Assembly (NCBI GenBank): GCA_007115705.1
Contig: QXEO01000222.1
Coordinates: forward strand, 4,963,176-5,027,175
Source of the DNA: Dactylis glomerata
Lineage: Eukaryota; Streptophyta; Magnoliopsida; Poales; Poaceae
Direction: 5' to 3'
DNA: 64,000 bases
Notes under the pieces: model-generated
Database searches by the model: none
Told to the model about the DNA's origin: nothing
What the model saw: the letters and a program-made list of their open reading frames with translations, nothing else
In this document: one piece after another, positions 1-9,700 of the stretch
Layout of the letters: each line of letters opens with the position of its first letter
Numbering within the stretch: the stretch's first letter is position 1
Position numbers and translations under genes: made by a program

Positions 1-839
1 GTGGAGTCGATCCGTGTGACAACGGCGCAACCAATCAGGATAAGTTCGGGCTTATGTGAGCATTTGTGATAGTACTTGAGGGCAAAACTGAGTAGTACTA
101 AGAAACCAAGGGCACGTAAATAGTAAATAGACTAAGGATTCAAACAAAAGAATTACAAAATGAAAAATGCGTGTTTTGTACAATATAATTCATATTGGGC
201 TATATCAAATTATTTGCAATTCAAATATATATGAGTGTGACAATTATGGCCTCATTTAGACAAACTATGTTTTGGGGAAGATGTTTTGCAAAGGGGTTTG
301 AGTGGAAAACCATGCATCTTCATAGCTACTAGTGATTCTGAGAAGTGGCAATTTGTGGTAAAACTTGATTTATCTATGTTTGTTATCCTAGGTGGCAGGT
401 TGCGTAGGAAGACTCCATGAGTAGGTGCCACTATGTTTTTATTTTTTTTGGATTTTTTTGCGCATGAAATGACTCAATTAGCTATGTTAATCTCATTTGT
501 TGACTCTCTGTTGACCAGCTACTTATGGGTAGAACTGAGTATATTGCACTTGCCAGTCTAAGTACTCGAGGGGAAAACTGAGTACAGATAAAATTTCTGT
601 ATAAGGCCTGAGGTTAGAACTGAGTACACCAAACGTCGCAGGATTAGCCTCGTGTCGCGGTGCACGCTGCAGCCGTGCATAGGACGCGTGTTGCGGTACA
701 TGCCACCTTCGTCTTTATAGAGCCCCTCTTTCTCTCCCTTGACGCTCGCCCACTCTCTCATTCTCACTACAACCGCCTCTCCTGTCCCATCATCTTCTCC
801 ACTTCCCGTAGAAAAAACCCCAAAGAAAAAACCCCGGCG
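1..839. other. Upstream region of the zf-XS-like gene
   Basis: No gene is visible before the start codon at 840. A short motif of the form GGGAAAACTGAGTA recurs at about 81, 527, 571 and 613, some copies with a base change, and again downstream of the gene at about 2618 and 2649. A TATA-like TTTATAG lies at 714-720, about 120 bases before the ATG, followed by a pyrimidine-rich leader, so transcription plausibly starts around 740-760. The promoter assignment is inference from position and base composition only. Confidence 0.4.
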
Positions 840-2059
840 ATGGAGAAGAATGAGATGCCCATTGTCGGTGCTTCCGACGTAGCCACTGGCGCATCAGCCG
901 CCGGCGCATCGGCCGCCGCCCCCGTCCAGGCCCCCGTCGCTGCTTCGAACGTAGCCTCCGGCGCATCAGCCGCCGGCGCATCGGCCGCTGGCGCATCGGC
1001 CGCTGCCCCCGTCCAGGCCCCCGTCGCTGCTTCCGGCGTAGCCGCCGGCACATCACCCGCCGGCGCATCGGCCGCCGCCCCCGTCCAGGCCCTCATCGAT
1101 TGGGACCAGTACGAAGACCCGTACGAACCAGTGCCATACGTCGCGTCGGAGAACCCCTACGACACCAGCATCATCGACGACGAGTCAGAGGTAACCCTTT
1201 GTTCCCTTGTTCTTATCCCATTTCAATCCTTTTGTGTTAGATCTAGCGTTATTAGGGTTTGTTTGTTCCTAGTTCAATCCTTTTGTGTTAGATCTTGCGT
1301 TATTAGGGTTCGTCTGTTCCTAGTTCAATCCTTTTGTGTTAGATCTTGCGTTATTAGGGTTCGTTTGTTCCTAGTTCAATCCTTTTTGTGTTAGATCTTG
1401 CGTTATTAGGGTTCATTTATTCCTAGTTCTAGATCTTGCATTATTAGTGTTTGTGATTTGCTTTTGTTTAAGATTCGGTTAACTTATGTGAGTAATCAAT
1501 CCCATCCGGTTAATTTGTGCCGATGATGATGAATATTTGGGCACAAATTGATTTAGGGTTTGGTCATTGAATAATTGGTGTGTACAAATTTGTTGTGCAT
1601 GATCTTTGGTTCAGTGACTCAAATCCTGGATATAAGTGTGTCCAATGTAACCGAGGCTACCTCTTTTTTTCGTGCCCATATTATCATGCATAATCTTTTG
1701 TTCACTCTCTGTTCCATCATCGCTGCAATTGACTCCGTGTTTTTCGATCTTTGGTGCTACATGACAGGTGCAGAGCAGCGACGTCGACAGCGACGATGAG
1801 TCCTTCCACACCAAGACTCGTCACGTCCTTAGGAGGCTGCAGTCCGGCCATTACGATGGCCACTTTGCTCGAGGCGTTTTACAGGTGCCCCTTCTGCAAC
1901 AGGAGGCTCCGCGCCACCGACTTCAACTGCTTGGTGAACCATGCTGAATCCATTGGCAGAGCCATTGGTGGCACTAGAGTTGGAACGACCGTGAACGTGC
2001 ATGCATTCATGGCCAAACACAAAGCACTTGGGATTCACCTGCGCAGCCTCCAAGCTTAA
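840..2059 (+). CDS. zf-XS-like zinc-finger protein, two exons, with apparent frameshift
   Basis: Exon 1 is 840-1190 and the intron is 1191-1767 (GT..AG, phase 0). Exon 2 is 1768-2059, ending in TAA. The product begins MEKNEMPIVG, has an Ala/Gly/Ser/Pro-rich repeat (residues ~10-85), then an acidic stretch (DDESE joined to VQSSDVDSDDES). It ends with a basic segment and a YRCPFC finger (CxxC, His 14 residues later, then AKHKALG). The CPFC plus DFxxLxxHA plus AKHKAL pattern is that of the zf-XS finger found in SGS3-like RNA-silencing proteins. Exon 2 starts in frame 1, but the finger is in frame 2. The switch falls at the four-T run near 1877-1880, where one T too many breaks the frame. The join across the intron is supported by the continuous acidic sequence. 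It could be a recent pseudogene or an assembly error. The function is inferred from the finger alone. Confidence 0.62.
867..1095 (+). repeat. Coding minisatellite, three units of about 70-87 bp
   Basis: Units begin near 870, 939 and 1026. Each encodes GASAAGASAAAPVQAPVAAS-type sequence, and the middle unit has one extra GASAA module. It sits wholly inside exon 1 of the zf-XS-like gene and keeps frame, so the protein length is expected to vary between alleles. Confidence 0.8.
1222..1440 (+). repeat. 51-bp tandem repeat in intron 1
   Basis: Copies of a unit starting TTCAATCCTTTTGTGTTAGA begin at 1222, 1273, 1324 and 1375, with a truncated fifth at about 1427. The first three periods are exactly 51 bp; the fourth is 52 bp because of one extra T. 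The array starts about 30 bases after the donor site of the zf-XS-like gene. Copies differ by only one to three bases. Confidence 0.9.
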
Positions 2060-2418
2060 TCCCATGTAAAATGTAGCTTATGTTATCGGTAGTACTGTTG
2101 GATCTGTCGTGAATATATATATGCTATGTTAGCTGCTGTATGCAGCTTATCCTATATTTTCTCGATTTATTATGCTGCTGTGAATTTATCCTATACTAGC
2201 TTCTAGATTTGCTACTAGATTTGTTACCATATTGGGCAAAAAACGAGGGCCAAAAGGCAACAATCATTGAAGAAAGACAGAAATAGAAGCTTCTCTAGAT
2301 TTGATACTAATTTGGTGAAAAGAGAGAGAACCGTTACAGAGAGAGAGGGGAAAAAGGCGCTCTGAAAAATGCCAATTTGGGCCGAGAGAGACAGAACTGA
2401 GCTCTCATGTACAACCAA

Positions 2419-2516
2419 ACGCGGTCTCGTCCTATCCCACGCGGTCCCTTTCTACCAGCCCCACGCGACGCGGTCTCGTCCTGTCCCACGCGGTCCTTTT
2501 CTACCAGTCCCACGCG
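2419..2516 (+). repeat. 49-bp tandem duplication
   Basis: Two adjacent copies of a unit beginning ACGCGGTCTCGTCCT start at 2419 and 2468, differing at about three positions. The sequence is C-rich and lies 360 bases downstream of the zf-XS-like gene. Confidence 0.85.
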
Positions 2517-3344
2517 ACACAACCCTACACGACGCGGCCCCACACGTCAGCATGGAATGGTCAACTAAACGGGAATCCTCCCGTCCGAGCTCCTTCTGAG
2601 GGTTTCAGACAAGGGCTTGGGGAAAACTGAGGAAAAACTAAGCAGCTAGGGAAAACTGAGTACAACTAAGGACCTGAGGGCACGAAAATAGAAATCCCTT
2701 TAAATAACCTCAAAAGGTTTAAATCCCTGTGAAAATTTCAATCAACACAACAAAACAGAAACAAAAAATTTCCCCCAAAATTTGATAAAATCTTGGGATG
2801 TTACAGTGGTGACCGATAGGAAGCTTGTTGTGGTGTGGTCGGTGGTTGTGTTGAGCAGGTGATGCGAGTTGGAGTGAAAAGCAAACGACGTTTCCTTCCG
2901 TCTGTTAAATTTTGTGATCCCGTAGGAGATTCCATGCTCCCTATAGTTGATCAAACGGTGGGATATAGGTGCATAGCTACCCCCGGTGGTAGCATGCTAT
3001 TTTGTATAAAAACATTCTGAATATATAAACTACTTTTCATACATGCACAAAAGTTTATATTGTCCACACTCAACAAAATATCTAATTCTAAGGTTTGTAT
3101 ATCTAAACATGAATTGGAACCAGGCGTCACCCTTTGATTCTAACATCAAATGTCATGCACACCCAAACAACTCAAATTGGAGGCCATTTTCTTTCCATCT
3201 AGGTATCGAAAATCCTCTAAGAACTCTAAGTTCCCTAGGATTGAAAGCCTTAGGATAAGTAGCATGTCACAATCATGGGTCCCACTTGCTAGGAAATTAG
3301 AATTTTACTTGTGGTGTTGATTCTTGTTAGGCCTTGTTGCTACT

Positions 3345-3960
3345 TTTTTCTTTTAAAAAATTCGGTGATCTTTTAATAATCATTAACAATAGTACAACTG
3401 TACAAGCATCCTAGAAAGTAAGAAAAAAATGCAAATAGGTATCTTAACCGCCTAGCAACGACTACAAACACTAGCATGAGGCGAAGACGCGCCGCGATTC
3501 TCGGCCCTCCGTTTGCCAGAGCCAGACAAAACTTATCATAGTAGAGCTTGTTGTAGTAGACTGACGTGAAGTCATCATCCTAAGGCCCCAAAGGACCAAT
3601 GCACCAACCATCAACAATAGTGGTAACCATAGATTGGAAGAGTTTGAGCTTAAACCAAACCAACAAACACAAAAACCGACTCGGTCCTAGGAGATCGGAA
3701 GAACGCACATCTCCACACGCCCTCGGTCGCTAGACAGGTCACCGAAAGGAGGATAGGGTAGAGAGAACTTTACTAACTTTAAGAGGTAGTCACCACCTCA
3801 CCACTTTGAAGAAGACATTGAAAAACAACCTAAACATAAAACGCGAAACCACCCTCCAGCGAGGGACCGTGGTCCGCCTCCAAGGCCCAAGGCCACCGGA
3901 GACGGAGCGTACCGGCGATTTTGCCGGCAAGGGGACAAAACCCTAGAAGCATTTTCTCAA
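3345..3960 (-). mobile_element. Possible LINE-like remnant, reverse orientation
   Basis: Read on the minus strand, the segment runs from a G/C-rich part (about 3950-3840, gene-like composition) into an AT-rich end with A-rich runs near 3345-3365, as in the 3' ends of grass non-LTR retrotransposons. No reverse transcriptase or target duplication is visible, so the call is tentative. Confidence 0.3.
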
Positions 3961-4379
3961 TCGCGTATATCCTTGAAGCTCATGTACAAGTTCGGCTCGC
4001 CATCGTTTTGATCGTGGATTAGATCTTTTTCTCTTCTTCAACCAGCGTTGGACATACAATATGTTGCACCCACATGGAAAAACATGACAAACATGCATTG
4101 CAGGTAAGCTCATTATGCCGATGACAAGACCAAATGCATGCCACCGAAACAATAAACATATCACAAACAATCAGTGATAGAAGCTGAGAACGGCGCAGCA
4201 GAGCGCACCAGGACCATCTAGTTCATTGCAATTCAAATTTTGAAAGCCTTAATTATGTGCATCCAAACACAGCACAAGAGAGAATGGAAGAACCATGACT
4301 ATGTTAGCATCTCCTTGTTTGAGAACAACCTAAATGCCACATTATATATTAGACTAAAAAACGTACGTTGGGGGTTCTG

Positions 4380-6427
4380 AGAGCATCTCCAGCCATGGTC
4401 CCGGCGAGGCCCCCGACGACCGTTTTTTTATCCGGACGGCGAAAAACGGCCCAGTCGCGCCCCCGGTTCCTCGTTTTCCCCCGGATTTGGGCCTTCATCC
4501 ATCGGGCGAGCCCAGGCCATCCTCGGTCCCCTGGGGCACGGTCGGGGACTCCGGACGAGAGAAAAGCGGGAACAGGCCCGCTCTATCGGCGAGAGAATAC
4601 GCAAACCCTATAATCTGGTCGCAAACCCCCCTCTCCCTCCCCTCGTTGCTCTGTCGCCGCCGGCACCACCCCTCACCAATCCGCCGGCCGGTTGCCTGAA
4701 CTTCGCCGTCCTTCCTCCCACCAGCCCCCACCAGCCTATATTCCGCCGTCCGGCGTGCCGTCTGGCTATATTCCGCCGTCGGGCAACTCCGCCCGGCAGG
4801 TGTTCGTCCATTTGCCTGGCCGGAAATGGACTCGGACGATGAGAAGGAGCAGATGTTCGCCGAGATGTTTGAAGAAGAGATGGCAGCCGCCGCCCAAGAC
4901 GAGGAGCATATGTTGATCCTAGCTTGCCTGTCGGGCTTGTACGCGGAGGCGGCCATTGGTCGCCGTGGTGGGTCAGCACCAGGTCGCCGGAAGTGCAAGC
5001 CGAGGCATCAAATGGAGGGCTACTGCATACTCTACGCCGACTACTTCGCCGACAATTCATTGCATGGTGAGGCTGTTTTTAGGCGTCGTTTCAGGATGAG
5101 CCGGAAGCTTTTCCTAAAAATTGTCTATGCCCTTTGAGACTACGACTCCTATTTTAGATGCAAGTTAGATTGCACCGATATGGCAGGGTTTTCCGCCCTC
5201 CAAAAATGCACGGTGGCTATGCGGATGCTGGCATATGGAGCTCCTGGTGATACTACCGATGACTATCTTCGGATGGCGGAGTCCACCGCCTTTGATTGTT
5301 TCTACCGGTTCTGCAGGGCGGTGATAGCAGTGTTTGGGGACACCTACTTGAGATCACCCACTGTCCAAGACACTGCTCGGATCCTCGCTTTCAATGAAGC
5401 TCGAGGATTTCCGGGTATGCTTGGAAGCATTGACTGCATGCATTAGAAATGGAAGAACTGTCCGTTTTCCTGGCAGGAAATGTACAAGGGTCACAAAAAA
5501 GGTTGCACTGTGATACTTGAGGCAGTGGCTACCCATGATCTCTGGATTTGGCACTCCTTCTTTGGTATGCCGGGATCCAACAACGACATCAATGTCTTGC
5601 AGTGCTCGTCGATCTTCTCCAAGCTTGTTGAGGGTCATGCTTTCCCGGTTGACTTTGTGATCAATGGTCGACACTACAACAAGGGATACTATCTTGCAGA
5701 CGGTATCTATCCAAAGTGGGCAATATTTGTGAAGACTATCTTGAGTCCCATCCTCGCGAAGGAGATGGAGTTTATGAAGGCACAAGAAGGTTATCGAAAG
5801 GACGTCGACCGTGCATTTGGTGTCCTCCAGTAGAGATTTGCTGTAGTCCGGTTCCCCGCTATGAGTTGGTCCAAAGATCAGATATGAGAGGTGATGAACT
5901 GTTGTGTGTGCTTACACAACATGATTGTTGAGGATGAGCGAAAGTATCTGGTTCCTTTGAGCGAACAAGCTATACCATATGAGAGAGAGGGTCCTCTTGC
6001 GCAGCCTAATCACCAGGTGCCGGCATCGTGGGCTGCGTTTATCGCTATGCGTCAGGAGATTCGAGACTTCACTATGCATCAACTACTGCAGGATGATCTG
6101 GTGGAGCACATATGGAGGTTTCGAGGCAACACCAACTAGTTTCCATTTGATTTGTTTGAAAATTTGTCAAATTATTTGCATGTTTTGTTAAACTGTATGA
6201 AATTCGCCGAACTGTAACGTTTATTTGAGCCAAATGATGGCAAATTGTATGACATTCGCCGAACTAAAATGTCTATTTATAAAAATAAGTCAAAAACGCC
6301 CATTTCCAGGCGTCTTCCTGGGATGCCGGCTGAAAGTTCGGCGCTCCCTACACCTAATTTTCATCCAATCCGGTGCGATTTATCGCCGAATTTAGCCGTG
6401 GGAGGCGCCAACGGCGGGAGATGCTCT
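4380..6427 (+). mobile_element. PIF/Harbinger DNA transposon, degenerate
   Basis: An 11-bp perfect terminal inverted repeat, AGAGCATCTCC (4380-4390) and its complement (6417-6427), brackets a decayed DDE transposase on the plus strand. Total length is about 2.05 kb. The 5' part (4380-4825) and 3' part (6140-6427) are non-coding. I cannot find a clean 3-bp target duplication at these exact ends, so the true ends may lie a few bases further out. The second protein of autonomous PIF elements (Myb-like) is not seen. Confidence 0.75.
4826..6139 (+). pseudogene. PIF/Harbinger transposase (DDE_Tnp_4 type), broken by three stops
   Basis: A single reading frame from ATG 4826 to TAG 6139 encodes about 437 residues with only three internal stops: TGA at 5135, TAG at 5444 and TAG at 5831. 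The order of motifs is that of plant Harbinger transposases: an N-terminal acidic part; RRRFRMSR; the first catalytic Asp in GSIDCMH (5430s); MYKGHKKGC; the second Asp in SNNDINVL (5580s); GYYLADGIYP; and RKDVDRAFGVLQ (5800s). The last motif normally reads VERAFG, so the catalytic Glu appears replaced by Asp. The first two stops are explained by C-to-T or G-to-A changes (CGA and TGG codons). No frameshift was needed to read the whole protein, implying fairly recent inactivation. It encodes no host function. Confidence 0.88.
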
Positions 6428-6737
6428 GTTTTTCAGCATTAGGAGTTGAAGGTTTGATCCGACTGCTATGTGAGTTCAAATGTTTATTTCAGAATTTGCT
6501 CTTACCGAGCTGGTGTGCTCGAACTCGTATATGTTACGAGTTCGTCCGGCAAGTCACGTCTCGATGACAGCGGCCCCCACCCGTACAAGTCACCGCAGTA
6601 TACAACACCAACAGAAAAAAAAAAGGTTTACATCTCGCCACAAGCCTCGGCCTCCTCTTTCCTCTCCGATCCCCGCTCGCAACCCGCCCTTCTCCAGCAA
6701 ATCCAATCCGTACCCTAGCCAGAAGAAATCTTCCGCC

Positions 6738-9700
6738 ATGAAAGCCGCCGCCAAGCCCAAGCCGCCTCCTCCGCCGGCGGCGTCGGCGACGACGCAGCCG
6801 TCCACCAAGGCGGCGTCGTCCTCCTCCTCCTCAGCCGCCGATCCCAACACCAAGCGCACCCTCCCCACCGCCGCCGACGCCGCGCACTCCACCCCCTCGC
6901 ACCCCAACCTTAACACCAACGGGCCGCCCAACCCCTCCCCCCTCCTCCCGTCCCCGCACGCTGCGCACCTCCCGCCAGGGCCGCCTCAGCCTCTTCCCCT
7001 TCCCCCATCGCGCCCGCTGCTCACCGTCGCGGCGGTGGATGCCGCCATGGCTGCCATCCCGCCCCCGCCGCAGTACGGCCTCGAGTGCCTCGATCGCCGC
7101 ACCGTCGCGCTGTCCGACGGCACCGTCCGCACCTACTTCGCGCTGCCCCTCGAGCCCCCTCCGCAGCTCCGTCAGCCGCTGCCGCCGCCGATATTCCCTG
7201 TACCCCACTTAGGAGGCGCACCCGGCCCGGGACCTGGCCCGGGACCTGGCCCTGGCCTTAACAGGTGGATTCCGCCACTGATGCACGCTGCAGCTCCGCC
7301 TGGGCCGCCCCCCAAGCGGAAGTGGGAGGGTCAGAGCAATGGTGCCGGCCCCGGTGAGTCCTCGGGCCGTCAACAGCAACAACAGCATAAACCTGTTGCA
7401 AAGCAGGTCAAGGTGGAGACGCCAGAACTCGACCCGAAAACACTCAAGAGCTCCTTTCTTAAGATGGCGAGGATGATAAACGAAAACACCGAGCTCAAGA
7501 AGAGTTACCGGGCCAATGGGAAGAATTACAAGTGCGCCGTCTGTAATAGGTATGTTGTGGAGATGCTTAAATGCTACTACATCATTGCCCGTCTATCTTT
7601 TTTAACTGACATAGCCAACAGAAGTAAACCTCCCAGCTTGGTATGGGTAGATAGCAGTTTAGCATAAGAGCAAATTCCTGGAAGCGATTGCAATGTATAC
7701 AGCTTGTTTTAGTAGCATGTTGCTATTACTAGGATATCTATAGCTGCCAATGCAATTTAGCTGACGGAACAAAGCTAATGACTTGGAACTGCTACTGGCA
7801 ATTTAGCATACCTAGGTGCTATAGGCGTCACCCTCCTGCTTAGCCTGTTAGGCACCACTCCATCTAGCTAACATCTTTTTGGAAAAAGACCTATCCTCAG
7901 TTTTATTCTCAATGGTTGTGTTTGTAAGGTGCAGTTTTCTATATACGGTTACCAAAATGTATTGCCCTTTTTTGGTTCTTTATTCAAGTTGGGCTCATTT
8001 GCCCATGTTGTTAGCCTTTTCACCTTCTTATGCCTAAAGTTTCATGTCGAGTTGCAGTAGCAAGCAAAACTATTTGACTAAACAGGTAGAATCTCCCTTT
8101 CAGGATTTAAGTATTCTTTCTGTTTTTTTGTTCTTAAACTTCTTAACGTATGTCACTGCTCTTGAAATTTTAGCAACTTTTTTGCCCATTTGGAAGCGAT
8201 CAGTTATGTACTTGTATGCATGTTTTATAACACAGTTTTACGAATGATTTCAAGATAATTTTATTTTATTTACTTCGAAGATAGCTTTATGCATAATTTG
8301 GTTACAGGGACTCTGTAGATTTGCATGCACTCCTCAATCATTCGTATAATACGAAGAATCCAGAGTCTCGTGCTGATCATCTTGGGTTACACAAAGCTCT
8401 GTGTGTTCTTATGGGTTGGAACTACTCCGTAGATCCTGTACACAAAAAGGCTTACCAAACATTGTCCAATGCTGATGCTGAAGCCAACCGAGGAGATCTT
8501 ATTTTATGGCCACCAACAATGATAGTTCAGAACACATACAAGTCAAGGAACGATGGGCAGAAGTATGGCATGAGTAATGAAGAGATCGAGGGCAAGCTTA
8601 GAGGTACCTATCAAATGTTTGCTCTGTCACTGTGACTTTGGTAATTCAAATTCATTAATTTTTGAATGAGCAGAGATTGTGATGTTTTGCATCTTCGTAT
8701 TTCTTTAAATGAGTGCTGCAAATCAATTGTCTGGACCAGAGTCAAAGCTCCACAAACCATTTTTCTTAAATGCGTCATGGCCCTGCTAGAAAAATGAAGG
8801 CCTTTTAGGGGATACCTATGAAAATTCGAAAATCCTAGTGGTACCTTTTCTAAAGGACTAATCACACTTACCTCTTGGAAGGATTAATCCCATAAATATG
8901 GTCCCCAGAAATGATATTTCGTAGTTTTCTTCCTTCTTAGTTTTACCATACCTTGAGGAAAGAGCAGGCTTGCTAACATTGTGGTTCAGCTGAAAAATGT
9001 TCTAAGCCTTTTGGTCTGTCTGATTTATTCCAGCTCCGTTGTTCTTGCACCTTTTGTTAGCTGTTATGTCGTTTCTAATTTGGCCATGACAGTATGTTAT
9101 CTGCTTGGTTAGAATTTTTTATTTGCATTCCAACAGTGTAGTCATTTGCCTGTCTTACATTGGCCAATGCTGTGTGCTTTCAAAAAGTTTGGATAGTTAA
9201 CATTTCATGATCTTTTACCTTATATTTGGATAGGTTGGGATTAGGCATTTAGGCCTGCCTAAGTTGAAGTAAAATTTATAATCTTGGCCTGTCCAAAGAA
9301 GCCCTAGTGTGGTTTTCCCCTTAGTTTTATCTCGAATGTGCTGATATTGAGGTTGTTCTAATATATAGGGTTTACATATATACAAGAAACTGTGTTAATA
9401 TAGAGGGTTTTGCAAGTGTTGCTTGCTGTTAATATTGAGGGTTTTGCAAGTGTTGCTTGCTTTTATACTGCAACTGTTGCAACATGCACATACAATCTTG
9501 TATAATTTTGGAAAAAGTCAAAAAGTCTACTAATATGAGATATACTTAACCCCCGATACCAGGATTAGTGCTTTCCAAACAAAAGTTCTGTTATCGTGGT
9601 GTCACACGTAGGCACATGTCATAAGTGCAACACCATCTCTGGCCACAACTCTTTCTCTTCCATTCGGTTGGTTTAATAGGTATTTTCCCAGCGAGACAAA

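Larger units (their letters stand above)
2060..4368. other. Intergenic region without a recognisable gene
   Basis: The first ~150 bases are probably the 3' untranslated region of the zf-XS-like gene. The rest holds a purine-rich patch (2320-2360), a GC-rich tandem duplication (2419-2516), copies of the AAAACTGAGTA motif (2618, 2649), and a possible degraded reverse-oriented non-LTR element (about 3345-3960). Short open frames here show no protein family I recognise. Confidence 0.5.

Noticed and set aside
767..1096. Minus-strand frames opposite exon 1 of the zf-XS-like gene
   Set aside because: They are shadows of the Ala-rich coding repeat.
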